Numbered from the stretch's first letter, positions 1 through 13,160 are shown. The stretch: DNA of 64,000 nt from Dryas octopetala (GCA_963921425.1 OY992840.1:3660501-3724500); one strand, 5' to 3'. The notes: generated by a model from the letters alone, not told the origin. Numbers and translations: made by a program.

Positions 1-510
1 TTATTTAATTATTTTAAACTTCCATATATTTAACTTAGGGTTTGTTTTAGGGTTTTATGTTAGGGTTTCCTTATCCAGATTTGTATTGGCTGAATAAAGA
101 TGCAGTTTTTAATTGTAAACTTTTTCGAGCTTGGAATGAATTACAGTCGATTAAAATGAGCATTAGTTTCTCCTTCCTAGGGTTTAGTTATCTTTAGTTT
201 AGCCTTTCAATCTTTTCTCTTTAGGTTCTATTTCAGATACTTGTGTCTGTCTAAAAGCAGCAGTTGTGAATTATGTAACAGTAATTTGACTACAGTAATT
301 GGCTTCCTCATTAAATGTGATGAATCTATTCAGTGGGATAGAATAAAACATGCACTGGAAATTTTGTAGTCTGCGTTAACTTTTGTTTCCACTTGCAAAC
401 TTGTATCCCATCCGATTTAGTGTTTCAGTCAGGAAAGTTACTGATATGCTTTTGTTTCCATGTACCCATGTCTCTTTGTCATTATATAATTTTTTTATTT
501 GGTGGCATAG

Positions 511-3500
511 GTCATTCATCCCATACATGACCAGACCTTTTATCTAACTCTGGAGCATAAAAAGAAGCTCAAGGAGGAATATGGTTAGTTCACTATATTT
601 TTGTGGTAATTGGATTCGAATTTATCATCCATCTGGTTTCAAATTATATATCATATGTTTTTATGCTATCTAATAGGAATTGAACCATGGACATTTATCC
701 AAAACCTTGGAGATGCTGTCTTTATTCCTGCGGGCTGTCCGCATCAAGTGAGAAACTTGAAGGTAACTTGTATTACAAAAAGGAATGTGTTTAGTTGTAC
801 TTTTTCTGTGGTAGTTGATGCTCTAGCTTCTTCTTTCTTTCTTGTTTTTTTTTCTAGTTTATAATATGCTTTTGCAGTTTTGTTTTATGAAAATATTATT
901 GTTTAAATTTTTCCTCTACATTTTTTATTTTAGATTGATTATTTCTCTCATGAAGGAAGGTTTGTGGCACCTATATGTCATTCTTTTGTTGTGATGAATT
1001 AATAAGTAATAAATTTTCTATGGTAATGTGGTGTGAATTTAGTGCTGAACCCTAAACCCTAAGTCCGAAAAGGATGATATTGCAAGTCGTGGCATCTTTA
1101 TTGGAAATACCTATTTAACTCCTGAGCGTTGAACTTATTAATAATTAGAACTTGTGTTATCTGGATTAAGGGGTTTTAGGGCGTGCAACTTGCTCTCATT
1201 GTTAGAATTCTTATATTACTGTGGGGGTATTGTTGTAACTTTGTAAAAATATATTGGTTACTATTTAAGGAGACAAGTCACGTTTATTATCAATCCTTCT
1301 TCCTTTCTCTCTCTTCCAAACCTAACACCCCAAATAGTATGGTGTTGTTCTGACGCTTCAATAGTTTCTTCCTTTTCCTTCCATAAATTTAAAACCAAAA
1401 CCCAGACACCCTTAGAAAATTCGAACAGTGGACCTAGAGGAGCACTATTATAATGTGATTGGTACAGAGAATGACTCATTATATGAATCGGTGAATTTCT
1501 CTTTTTATGTTGATTGTGATCCAGTAATGTTCTGTGAGGCCAGCTGTTATCATCATTGGATCAAAGCAATTGATGAAGAAATTCAAGCACATGAAAAAAT
1601 TGTATACAGATGACAATTGTCTAAGCAAATCAATTGTTGTCTGTATCCATTCTTAGTAATTTACAAGATGCTCTTGGAAACCCAAAATGGAAAACAACTA
1701 TGGTTGAAGAGATGGAAGCACTCCAGAGGATCCTACTTAGGATTTGGTTGAGTTGCCTAAAGGTAAGAAGAATGTTGGTTGCAAATGGGGATTCATAATG
1801 AAACATAAAGTTGATGGGTCGATTGAGAGGTATAAGGCTAGATTGATGGCAAAAAGTTATCCACAAACTTGTGGGATCAGGAGAAGTGACCAAGATTAAC
1901 ACTATTCGAGTTCTCTTATCTTTAGTTCAAATTTGGAGTGGCCTTTATAGCAGTCTGATATGAAAAATGCTTTTCTTCATGAGGAATTGGAAGAAGTACC
2001 CAAGAATCTCTCCTAGGTCTTTCACAACCTTTGAAGTTGGGAAAAAGTTGAAAAAATTGGTTAGATGGGCTGAAACAATCACCTAGAGAGTGGTTTGGCA
2101 GATTCAGTCGTTCTTTGAGATATTATGAATTCAAGTAGAGTCAATGTGATCCCACTTTGTTTCTTAAACATAATAAAGGGAACCTTACAGTATGTTGATA
2201 TGGTGGTTACAGTTAATGATCTTGAGGAAATAAAGAAACACCAAAGCTATTTGGAGGAGTTTGAGATGAAACCCTTAGGAGCAGTAAAGTAATTCTTGAG
2301 CATTAAGGTTGCAAGATCTAAGCAAGGGGTTTTTGCTCTCACAATGGAAGTATATCATTGACTTATTAACTCTGACGGAATGTTGGCTTGCAAATTGATT
2401 GATACACCCGTTGAGCAATATAGTGGGAGGGGATGCCAACTTTGTTCTTGCTAATAAGGAGAGATACCAGAAATTGGTTGGGAAGTTAATCTTGTTTAAC
2501 ACACTTTGTGACTTAGCTTATGTTGTAACTTTGATGAGTCAATTCATGAATGCACCTAGTAAAACTCATATGGAAGCTGTACATTGAATCCTCAAATATT
2601 TAAAATATGCACTTGGTATTGGACTGTTTCTCTCTAATCATGGTCTTCTAGAAGTTTGAGGGCTATAGAAGGGAACCTAGTCCCATGGCATAGCGTGAAA
2701 CATTCAGTTGTGGCTAGGTCAAGTGCATTCAGGGCCATGACACATGGAATCTATGAAGTTTTGTCATTGAGAATCTTAATGAAAGAGTTGGGCTTTCATT
2801 TTTGAGAAATTGGTTATACTTTATTTTGACAATAAAGCTGCCATATGTATTGCAGACAATCCATAATTAATTCCTATTTTGGCAATAAAGCAGCCATATA
2901 CAATTTTCATTGTTGAAAGTTAGTAAACATCTCTCATCCCCATTTCCTTTTTTATCCAAAATATAGTAAATACTTCAATGAGAATGTTTCATTTCATTTC
3001 CCTCCTATTTCGATTTCCTTTCATTTCGATTCCTTCTCATTCTGATTCCTAAGTACCTAAACATGTCATATGTGGTTGTGTAGTGACTTGACTATTAGTA
3101 TCAACTATTTGTGCAATTGTGGCGACCAAGTTTTCAAGTTATCATTTTTGAGATCAAAAGTCCAAAGGGTTGCCAAGGACAAAGGAGTCAAGTTTGGGTT
3201 GACTATTTTACCTTGTAAGCTTGTCACATTTTTTATTTGTATGCCGATTGCATATATTTAGGCCATTGCTTAGGCGTCTATTTTCCTTGGTCTTTCACCA
3301 AATTATAATATCTTGGACCTTTCCACTAATTACCAATTTCTTTTGGGTTGGTTGCTTCATCTTTAACATAGTATCATAGCTTTATTCACGTGTTAAGCCC
3401 AATTTGGCCACTCATGGTCATCACTCAGTGTAATTCATCCTCTTGTGCCTCCGTCTATTACTAATTGGTTTTGGATGGAGTGCTACAACTACATACTATC

Positions 3501-6500
3501 ATACCATACAATTTATCCATTTGTCGGGCACACATTTTGGTCACACATACTCCACATTACCTAATATAATTGATGCACGTGTTGGCTCATTCTGACCACA
3601 CGTGAGGGGACAAGTTGAGAATATAATATGCCTCTTGGGTCTTGAGAGATGACTAATAATAGAATTTTATATACCTTACATACCACAAACAAATTATAAG
3701 GATTTACATGATTTGGCTTGAAAATACGATGGAGCGTCTAGGTTCAAAATATCGGGTGACATTCTGAAATGTTTGTTTCTAGACTAGGTGATATTGATGA
3801 GGGATGGGGTGAAGCAAAATCTTCACATGTATCCTTGATATTTCCCCGATATCAATGATATTTTCTACAAATACCAAAAATCCCCGGGATTGTACCGATA
3901 TCAAAGGGAACAAAATTGAAAAAAATGGAAGAATGAGAATTAAGCCAAAGAAACCCTAATTTTGCATACCCATCTACTAATTCAAAAACCTAATCAATGA
4001 ATTCCACATTTTTTGTATCTATGGATATCAATATTTCTTTATTTTGGAGTCCCGATAATATCTCCACGGCCGATATTTTGAACCTTGGGAGAGTGTAAAA
4101 GAATTCAACTAACAAATTGAAAGTAATTAAAAGTTTAGAATTAAATCTTACCGCTTATTCAATTTTAGCATGCTAAGAGTTATTGAGAAATTCTAGACAC
4201 CATGACCATGTTACAATGGCGCTGATATCAAAACCAATAGAGTATATTACCATGTGAGCCCCCCAAAAAATCTTATGGAAAGAGTGATGCATCATTATGG
4301 TTAGTAAACCTTCAATTTGAATTCAATTAATCAATCAACTAGTCATAAAGAATGGAACTACAAAGATAAACATCAAACTGCCATGGATTAAGGTCACTTG
4401 TGATACAAGAAACTAGTTTGACTTTTGATTAATAGCCATAATTCAAATTTGTCCCTAGTATCTCAACTTGGTAAGACTTAACTTGTAAATCCATCATAAA
4501 GTCCAATGTGAATTTGGTTCGATTGATTTTTAATTAACATTGTGATTTGATATCCAAAAATGTGGTTCCTTGAATGACATGCCAATGTATTTGTCATCAC
4601 CATGTTTGGGAATTTCCAACAAGAATTATACTTTTGTTTTGCTTCTATATTAACTTCCTTGGAAATGTATATGTTAGAGAATATAAATCTGACATTGGGT
4701 ATTTGAAACCTTGCATGACAAAATATAAGATTGTGGGCCTCTCCATCCTAAGCCACCAAGTACGAGTTAACCTTAACAAGGACCACTCATAAGAATTCTT
4801 AAATTTCTCAAAGGTGGGACCATTTTTCCATGTGTTTGACTTTTTCCATGTGTTTGCCTACCCAAAAGAGGGCCCCCACATGATAGGAAATGTTGAGCAC
4901 TAGTCCCATATGGATGAGCTAAGTGCTAAGTGTAGTTAGATAATAAATACTCGTTAAGTTTCTCCATCCAATATAAGATGTACACGTGTTTGGCTTAAGT
5001 CAAGACACACACGAGGGGGCGTGTTGAAATTAAATGTCCAATTGAGAATGTAAATCCTTGTATTACAATATATAATGTCTTGGGCCTCTTCACTCATGAC
5101 TAATTGGTTTTGGGTTGAATGCTCTAACTTTCATAGTATACTAATTCTTGTCAAAATCCTATGTAAGATGGAAAAGAAATGTAAAAAGTACAACCCTATT
5201 ACGATTTTAACTTGCATAAGTTCAAAAATTAGTATTAAGCATAATTATGATATAAGCCTCATAAGTTAATTTACACTGTCCATTCTAATGTAAAATTCAA
5301 AATATTTTACTTGACCCATTCAATTTTGTGACACAATTTAATACAATACAATAAATTGGAAAACGTGGTTGTATATCATTAACAATACAACTCATTATCT
5401 TTGGGTGGATAGAAAATATGTTATGTGTTGTATAAGATTGGGAATCGCTTGTTCTTCAGGCTTGATGCGCAATGATTTACCTACAGTCCATTTCAACATA
5501 GTATTTTTGTGGGAAGATGAACGTAAATAGAAGTCCTATTGCGCAAGTACCAAAGTTGCCTATATTCTTCCTAAACATCACTTGTTGCTTATAATGTGTT
5601 GGTTTTGGCATTCTAATCAATATCAGAAAATCTATTCATAGCCTTGATTTCCTTTCAGTGTGGGTTCCATAATTTCATCAGTACTTCCCTTTTTGTTTTT
5701 TTGTTTTTGTTTTAGTCATTATCTTTTGATTTATTATCAGCAGTTGAATTATCCTGATATAGTCCAACTTTAAAACACCTTTGCTGGCATTCCATCTTTG
5801 GTGCACCATTCCTTCAGAGCAACAAACTAATTCATTTTCCTATATATTATGAACATATTTATTAGTACATCCATCCACTTCATTAATTCAATTTAGCTGT
5901 TATTGACCAAAGATTTTAGTTATGCCTTCTCTATTTTCGGCTATTATATGATGTTTGAAAATTTACATTTCATGGTAAGAAATCTCTTCAATCTATAGAA
6001 ATACTTTAGAACCATTGTAGTGTCATACTACTGCCTTTAAGATCATAGCATGTATGTGAGTCCCACATGGCCCCACAAAAATTGCAAGCATAATCACCAA
6101 TCTGCCTATATTTAGTGTCAGAAAGTTGTTTATCATCTCTTTGCCTTGTATTAATTGCAATTTCTTTTAGAATTTTTTCCTTATTAAAGTAAAAGCATCA
6201 ATGTATAGTTACCACACATTACATGGCAAGTCTCTTTGAGAATTGCTATGTTCTAATTTTTATTCATAGGCTTTCTCTAAAGTCTTGATAATCTTTCAGT
6301 GAACAGTCAGAAGGGAAATTTTTGATGGTCAATGTAAAATTTTTCTTGCTCTGTTTGTAAAATATGAAATTGGATTTTATTGATAGGCTAGTTTCCATTC
6401 ATCAGATGCACATAAATCTTAATAATACCCTTCTTTTCCCAGTCCTGCATTAAGGTTGCTATGGACTTTGTCTCACCTGAAAATGTTGGCGAGTGCTTTC

Positions 6501-8045
6501 GCTTGACAGAAGAATTCCGCAAACTTCCCCAAAAGCATAAGGCTAAAGAGGACAAATTGGAGGTATGTCATCTTGTTTACCTTTATAACAAGCTGTCAAT
6601 GTGGTTATATCAGCATGTTTTGAGTGAATGTTTTCTCGTGGACAGATAAGTTTGGTTGACCAGAGCAACTCATGTCACTTTTTCTAAAATTTTGAGTTGC
6701 TTGTGGTCATTTCTTTATCTGGTGGGTTGGTATGATTGTTCAAAGTTATGCCTAAAAAAAGCTTCCTTTTTGTATATTTTTTTATTCACTTACATGGATG
6801 ATTGTTGGTGTCATTTTAAGATTTTCTATGGATGCTATCTATGCTTCAGCTGTTATATTTTATGCTATCTACACTTCAGCTGTTATATATGTATATATAC
6901 ATATATGTGTGCACGCTGCGTCTTAAACGGACAACTGGACTTTGCGATCGTCCGGATGCAGCCACCGATCAATGGGCGAGTGATACTGATCCATTGACAC
7001 CTTATAATTTAGTGAATTTCAGATGCAGATTGATTGACATCCGTTATTCGCTTAAGTTTTTGGTTTTAACTCTCCGATTTTAGGCATTAAAACCTAAAAT
7101 CTAAGTTCAAACCACAAATCTACACCCTAAAGTAATCAACCATGTCAAGTTTGGGATTAAAAACTACAAAAAGTGACCCAAAACTTGGCAGAAGTTCAAA
7201 AAATTTGCTGTGCTGATTGATTGGTGATATGTCTGGATCTTAAAAACATCCGGGTCCGGGTGACTTCTGAAAAAGTGTTGTGTGTGTGTATAAAAAATAA
7301 AAAAAAATACACAATAGTTTTACATACCTTTTGAACCCTTAGATGATTCACCATGTAATGGTGTGAGATGAGTTTGGACATATAAGAAAAATAATTTCTT
7401 TTCATTACTTGGGAAAACAATATACATTAATGGTTCCATCTCTCTCTTCTTTCTGTTGTACCTGTCTCTCTATACTTTCTCTGTCAGATCATCCTCCCTC
7501 TCTAAACTCTAATTTCTTCACTTTCTTATTGCAAGTTGCTGGAAAAATACCAGATCCTTGTATCTCAAAGGACCATTTCACATTTTTATTTGATTTCCCT
7601 ACAAAACAAGAGGCCCAAAATTTGAAAATTCCTTATCCAAAAAAGAAGACCATGTCATACAGACTTAGGAGAATTGAACTTGACGGTTCTCTTTTCTTTT
7701 CTAGTTTCAGTACTCTCACTATAAATATTCTGGATTAGGTCTTCTAACTCATATTGTAATTTGGCAGTTAACCACATAAGAGAATTTGTGTGTGCGCACA
7801 CACACGCACACACACGTGTTTTGTTATGGGCTTTATGTAGAGACCTAATTAGATGATCAGTTCCTTTGAAAACAATCATGGTTGGAACAAACTGGTAGGA
7901 TAATAGGATATGCACATGAGAATTTATTTATGTCAAAATTTTTGTTATAGAGGACTTATTATTCTGCTCCTTGAAACAGGTGAAGAAAATGATTGTTCAT
8001 GCTGTGCTTCGTGATTTGGAGTTTATGAAAGAGAATGCGAGGTGA
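511..8045 (+). CDS. JmjC-domain histone demethylase, KDM3/JMJ25-like (3' part; gene enters from left edge)
   Basis: Four exons, 511-583, 677-762, 6443-6562 and 7980-8045, have GT/AG borders and stay in one frame. They read [10 protein letters not shown], then [10 protein letters not shown], then [18 protein letters not shown] and AKEDKLE, then [10 protein letters not shown] and a TGA. This is the end of the JmjC fold and the C-terminal tail of plant KDM3/JHDM2-class proteins (Arabidopsis JMJ25/IBM1 relatives). These remove H3K9 methyl groups in the nucleus using Fe(II) and 2-oxoglutarate. The His in GCPHQVRN is the family's last iron ligand. Earlier exons with the zinc fingers and first two ligands lie outside the window. 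The intron at 763-6442 is 5.7 kb and full of transposon debris. The final TGA overlaps a good donor (G|GTGAGT at 8041/8042), so a further exon is possible. Family call is secure; the exact paralogue is not. Confidence 0.85.
1428..2900 (+). mobile_element. Decayed Ty1/Copia pol fragment in JmjC intron
   Basis: Translations in all three forward frames give scattered pieces of a Copia polyprotein in the normal order: the reverse-transcriptase start ([25 protein letters not shown]), a middle piece ([13 protein letters not shown]), the region before RNase H ([26 protein letters not shown]) and an RNase H remnant near 2830 ([12 protein letters not shown]). It is heavily broken, with many interruptions. 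No intact LTR pair was found; 1150-1320 looks like possible LTR sequence. The decay implies an old insertion. It lies in sense orientation to the host gene. Confidence 0.8.
3290..3650 (+). repeat. LTR-end / primer-binding-site-like scrap, copy 1
   Basis: The stretch has the style of a plant LTR 3' end (cttggacctttccactaatt, ttttgggttggttgcttc) followed by ATAGTATCATAGC, which resembles the methionine-tRNA primer-binding site TGGTATCAGAGC. Related text recurs at 4860-5150, and in opposite orientation at 43010-43700, so this is a dispersed family. No coding sequence or complete element is visible. Confidence 0.45.
3739..4087. mobile_element. Small hAT-like fold-back element
   Basis: AGGTTCAAAATATCGG at 3740-3755 is repeated inverted at 4070-4085, giving terminal inverted repeats about 350 bp apart. 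The flanks GGAGCGTC (3731-3738) and GGAGAGTG (4088-4095) match at 6 of 8 positions, fitting a decayed 8-bp target duplication of the hAT type. It has no coding capacity and lies in the long JmjC-gene intron. Confidence 0.5.
4860..5150 (+). repeat. LTR-end / primer-binding-site-like scrap, copy 2
   Basis: It matches copy 1 in phrases such as ataatgtcttgggcctcttc, ctaattggttttgggtt and a following catagtatac, the remains of an LTR end plus primer-binding site. A second LTR-like phrase (gagggggcgtgttgaaatt) lies just upstream. No coding sequence seen. Confidence 0.45.
6905..7285. mobile_element. Possible fold-back element in JmjC-gene last intron
   Basis: An abruptly GC-richer edge containing CCGGATG and CACCGATCAATG (6952-6976) is answered inverted near 7206-7255 by CCGGATG and CACCAATCAATC. 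The inside is AT-rich and non-coding. No convincing target duplication was found, so the class is open. Confidence 0.35.
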
Positions 8046-8584
8046 GTAAATTAGTATGTAAATTAGTATGCATAGATATGTAGTTTACAAATTATGGAAC
8101 TTTCCATGGGTTTATCTTAAGGCTAGATGATCCTGAAAGCCTTGTATTTCTGATAATTTAGCAGTGTTCTCATGATCTTTGTCTCTAATGAAAAAATGAG
8201 TGGTTGGAGGAGGTGTGCTGTTCCTTTCCATTCATCAACGTTGTATGGCAATAGATCTGACAGGACCAGCCTTTTGTTTTTTCTCTTGGTCCTTTGTTAT
8301 TATCAAGATTAATGAATTTACTAATCATACTTCCGTTGATTTTGTTACATATATGATTCAACACTTTGACAAGTACATATATGGGGTGTGCTTCTGTACC
8401 ACCTGGATTAAAAATTGATTGTAGGTGCTACATTGACACAATGATACTTCAGGTGGTAAATTGGCAAGAAAAAAAGTTTTGAGTGATACAGGAGCCAACC
8501 CTTTATAATCCAGGTGATATTTGGGTAAAAAAGCCTGTTAAGTATTTTGAAAGGTACAATTTTGTTTCTTGATTTAAATGTGTT
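8046..8584. other. No gene seen downstream of JmjC gene
   Basis: AT-rich sequence, probably holding the 3' UTR of the JmjC gene. Short open frames here carry no recognisable domain. Confidence 0.5.
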
Positions 8585-8790
8585 CAATACACGCGTGTGC
8601 CCGTGCAACAACACATGTGAGTGCGTCACACGAAACAATACACGGTGAGCACGTCATGCGCAACAACACACGCGCACACTAGAGCAACAACCAGCGTGAG
8701 CGTGTCACACGCTCTCGTGCAACAATACACGTGCTCACCCAAAACAACGCACATGCTCACGCACATCAACACATGTATCTCTCACTTATT
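8585..8790. repeat. Degenerate CA/CG-rich minisatellite
   Basis: About six loose copies of a 24-33 bp unit built around gtgcaacaacacacgtgagc. Units alternate a CAACAA core with CACGTG- or GCGTCACAC-type palindromic pieces. It is much richer in CG dinucleotides than its surroundings. Confidence 0.6.
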
Positions 8791-11700
8791 AATGAACAAG
8801 AGTATACACGTCCAAGCGTACACATAGTCAAGATCTACTCATCGGTGAACATGGAGATTTATGCTCACTTAGTTAAAATCCAATGGCCACATTATTTAAA
8901 GGTCGTACCTTATCAAAATTTGAATATCAGTTCAAAATCTAAGGACTCGTGAGCTTGGGTTTCATATTTACCTGTTAGTATGAGCTATATTGCATAATTT
9001 AGACTGAAATCTGTGGAATCATATCAAATATACTATATATCTATCAATGGATGGTTGAACATAACATAGGCTAATGTTCTCGTGTCATTTAATTTTCCTG
9101 GATTTCTTGCAATTTTTAACATAATAAACTAATTTTTTCCATGGAACTTGTCGTGCTGCTGGTTGAGAAAATCAGGAAAAAGTTTTTATTTACAGCTATT
9201 TGAATGCAATTGGTTTATACTCTGTTGGAATATGGAACATTGTTGTCTTATAAGATGTGATTGCATATAGTCTCGTAAGCTGTGATATATCTGTTAAAAT
9301 GAGTAGTTGCTCTTTATGATTTGATTTTTAGGTCTATAAAAACCAAGAAATTAAATTTTAGATTTCGAGGAAATTTCGAAAGAATTTTTGATTTCGTTGA
9401 AAATTTAAACTAAAACAATTGAAATTTTTAATAAAATTTTGATAATTTTGTTTTGGTAATATTTCGAAACCTCAAAAAAATAGAAATTTTGTGGAAATTT
9501 TTGAAATTTAATTTCATGATAAAAACTATTGATCCACCTCAATAAAATGTACGCGTTGAAGATTGTTTTAACTGGTAAAATGGTTATTTTGAGTTGTGTA
9601 TTCCGCTGGATCATGCATAGTGATCTATGGCATAAGAACTATTTACATTTTGTTACATATTAACTTACGGTTTTAGGCAGTCTGTCATCCAAGCTCAAAT
9701 TTGATTCTTGTTGCTCAGGAGTTTTAGAGTTTTTTTTTTTTCTTCCCCGGTTTAAATGACAGTGCCATACTGAATTGGCAATGTAATGCGGTTCGATAAG
9801 TACATTTTAACGTTGGTAGTTCAAATAATGTTTTGAGGAGTATTACAAAGTGTAGAATTAAAAGTCCATGAAGATCTATTCTCTTAGATTTGATTGGTCA
9901 TCCATATAATCAAATATCAGGGCTCTACTGTATTACACTGAATATTAAAGCCTTTTTCTTTTTTGTTTTTAAATATTAACCCGTTTGAAGTTAGCCAAAC
10001 AAAGTTAAATTTTTTTTCCACCAACACCAATCTATCAAATCTATCAAGACCTGGAAGAGGTTATGCAAAAACATATGTCGATTGTAGAGCCGAGCAAACC
10101 TACTCTAAACATTAAAATGCAACAAAATCACCCAATCACTCACCCTCGAAGTTCAAACTAAGACCACAAAGCATTATTTATTCAAGAAACAGACTCCCTT
10201 GGAATAGGGTAACAAATGAGAGTCACACATGGTTGACTCCATTGTTCTTCTATTCCCCAGCAATCATATCATAGAAGAAGGGAGTTGTGCTATATTTTAC
10301 GCTATTCTATACTCCCAACCCCCATAATATGTGTAGAGGAATAAGAATAAGATAATGAGGACAAGAGGTGGTGGTAGTAGTGGTGGGGGAGAGGCATTGG
10401 AATTTTGCACTTTTTTTTTTTTTTCTAAGTTTTGTTGTTGTGTAGTAAAATGTGGTTGTTGTAGGAGGAGCGGGCAGGCAAAGGCAAGGCGTGGGGTTCA
10501 AAATCCAAAATGGGGACAAAATGGAAATATAGAAGCACCCACTCAACCACTTAGGAAAAGCACCAAAGCCACTGCCACTCCGTTTTTTCCTCTCACTCTC
10601 ACTCTGACCAACGTAATGCAACATTTTCCCACACCCACACACACACACACACACATATTGTATCCTGTCCTTTGAGTATGACATGTTTTGTCTGCGGGGA
10701 AATTCTATCTGTAATTAACAATTTTCTTTTCTTACTCAACGTTCTTGCTACACCCAGCATTTACTTTAATTTTTTTCTTCATTTTCTCATTATATCCATG
10801 CAAATGCATATTTTCGGGATGATAACTTCAATTTATTTTTAAACGGCTATCCACAATCCAATCATGATAGTGGATCTCCATCTTCCTTGTGTCCCAATCT
10901 TGAGAATGGGAGAGTCACGGTGACCTGCAGGAGAGGAACCAGGAGGGTTGTTTTAATTTGGTTCATATGTAGAATAATAATAGAAAATAATGTTTGTATT
11001 CAATGAAATATGCAAGGGTCTAAATATCATCTCTCTCACTAGAAGTGTCAAATGGGCCAAGTTGACACGATTATCACACGACATTATAACGAAAAATGTT
11101 GGGCAATCACGAAGACAACATAACAATTATATTTTAGATTTTAGATTTTTAGGATGGCATAAGCACGACACAACAATTAAACAGGTCAGCCGAATATGAC
11201 ACGAATCACGAATGAGCCAAAACTTAAATGGGTTATGTGAGCCAGCACAATGTTGCGCACCCTCAAACGCTTACATATGAAAGGCATAGCTTAAGCATAT
11301 CTTACTTATCTGGTAGAACTCAAGCCAGTTAATTAATTTTCATAAAGTGAAACAACAACTTATTGAATAACCTCAAAACTTTATTTTCCTCCTGTTATGG
11401 ACGAAAATGTCTCTGCCACATAGAGGACTAGGATCCGATCCATATCATTGGTTCTTTTTGAGATTAAAGCATGCCATCAAGTAAATTCGTACTTGGACGA
11501 GCAGTAGATGGTTAAAAAAAAAAAAGAATAAAAAGATAAAAGGAAAGTGAAATGAACATAAAATAAAATAAAGAGAACCAGATGATTGTTAGCTAAGGAA
11601 CCAACTTAGCTATAGTTCTTTTCTTTGCCCGACATTTTAGGACTTTCAGTGTTCAAATCTAATTGTTACTGTGTTTGTAAACTCAAAAGTGCTAATCGTA

Positions 11701-12509
11701 AGACTGAGGGTGAGAGGGCTTAAATAAAAACAATAAATCTTGGTAAAGAAAGTAAATTTGATCACATCAAACCTTGGCTAATAAACAATCGTAGTTCTTC
11801 CTACAAATCGAGCCATAAATATAAATGGGAGATCATAATGAGCTGATGATTAAATAAAAAGACAAAATAAATGTTAATAAATGCTGGAAATTAACTAGAT
11901 ATAGGATTAATTGCACTCGAAAATAAAGGTCATTAATATTCCTCAAACTTAAGAGAAATATAATTGTAAAAGAAATATTGAAAATAAATGTAAAGAAGCT
12001 GAAATTAATAAAGGACAATTGTTTACAAAAGACAAACAGTACAAGGAAGTGAAATTAGAGTATTGCAGCTGAGGAGAATTTGTAGTGTTGCAGGTTTTTT
12101 GATGTGTGTGTAAGGGTCCTGAATTCTTCTTTTATAAAGGTATTTATAGTAGGGAAAGACTCAAAACCATAATCCTTCTTTCTTGGATAGCTGACAAGTG
12201 TACGTCTGTGAGTGACATTTGCAAAGAAACGAGTACAACCATAATAGATGGGGACAGCTTTTTGACAGCTTTATTGGGACACGTGTTGTCACATTAATGG
12301 TCCTGTTCCTTTTGCCTCATGTATCTTCTCGGCAAGGTCTTGCTGAGAGCTTTTGTTTGCTTGCCAAGGTCAGGTAGGCCTTTCAATAAATGGGCTGGGA
12401 CTTGGGCCATTTGGGTGAATTTAATCAATTGGACTTCTCTGTCTTGCAGCGGGGCTAAATATCAATGTTAGGTGATATTAAAAATATGGTACAAACACCT
12501 CCAAACTCA
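8791..12509. other. Gene-poor spacer with simple repeats
   Basis: No supportable gene. A dinucleotide run (AC)n lies at about 10626-10654 and a poly(T) at 10411-10424. 10290-10680 is purine/pyrimidine-skewed and could be old promoter or UTR sequence. 12060-12480 has LTR-like text (tataaaggtatttatagtag), possibly an older LTR remnant. Nothing further could be assigned. Confidence 0.5.
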
Positions 12510-13160
12510 TGTTGAGATTTGATTGGTGCGAATCGAGATTCACATATAAGCACACCACCTAACAAACACAATAGGGCCGAATAAATAAACAAAGAAAGAA
12601 AATAGTGCACACAAGATTAACGTGGTTCGGCAAATTACCAGAGATATTTGTTTTTCACTATGAGAATACAAATAGTACAAAACACACTTGAGTTAAATAA
12701 CATAACCCAATCCCATAAACTCTTGTACACCCACACTCATAGAATTTCCTAGGAACCCAAGAGTATGTATTGCACTCTTGCTCTTTTTCTCTCAGCACTC
12801 AGAAGCTCTCAAGTTACTTCTCTGTTGCTTGCTTGATGCTTTTGATGCTTGCTGAAATGCACACATCCTAGATCACCCAAAAAAATAAAAAAAAAAATGC
12901 ACACATCCTATACTCTATTTATAGGCCATTCCCAATAGGTATGAAGACAACTATGCATCTTTCCTATTCCTATTACGGTAGCAGCAAATGAAGACCAAAA
13001 GTGATCTTCAAATTCAACCTATCATTTAATGCATATAAATAGCATTGTAACTAGCTGTAAAAATATACGATAGCTCTTGCAATACAAAGTCAAAACTTGT
13101 TGTATCTTTATTACCTTGTGGGTCCACTAATAGTACATGAGATTTGAACCAATCTCAACA
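12510..13160 (-). mobile_element. Solo LTR, Copia-like, target duplication ACTCA
   Basis: The 651-bp unit begins TGTTGAGATT and ends AATCTCAACA, the TG...CA inverted ends of an LTR, and is flanked on both sides by ACTCA (12505-12509 and 13161-13165). Read on the minus strand it has a TATA box TATAAATAG (12915-12923) and the phrase GCCGAACCACGTTAATC, common in plant Copia LTR R-U5 regions. No internal region or partner LTR is nearby, so it is a solo LTR left by recombination. A 40-bp piece inside is a later insertion (next entry). Confidence 0.85.
12871..12894 (+). mobile_element. Poly(A)-tailed micro-retroposon with 16-bp target duplication
   Basis: The 16-bp word AAATGCACACATCCTA occurs at 12855-12870 and again at 12895-12910. 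Between them lie only gatcaccc and an A-rich tail. A long direct repeat around a poly(A) stretch is the mark of LINE-machinery insertion, here of an extremely 5'-truncated transcript. The source RNA cannot be named from eight bases. Confidence 0.7.

Noticed and set aside
1-510. Possible further upstream JmjC exon
   Set aside because: None of the expected preceding JmjC sequence is visible; read as intron.
8200-8418. 72-residue frame after the JmjC gene
   Set aside because: No splice signals joining it to the gene and no domain; treated as 3' flank.
8585-8790. CRISPR-like appearance of repeated units
   Set aside because: Units are adjacent and degenerate without unique spacers, and the window is plant nuclear DNA.
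10307-10684. Overlapping 106- and 125-residue frames on opposite strands
   Set aside because: Low-complexity (AC/GT and CCA repeats) sequence; no conserved motif and no splice context.
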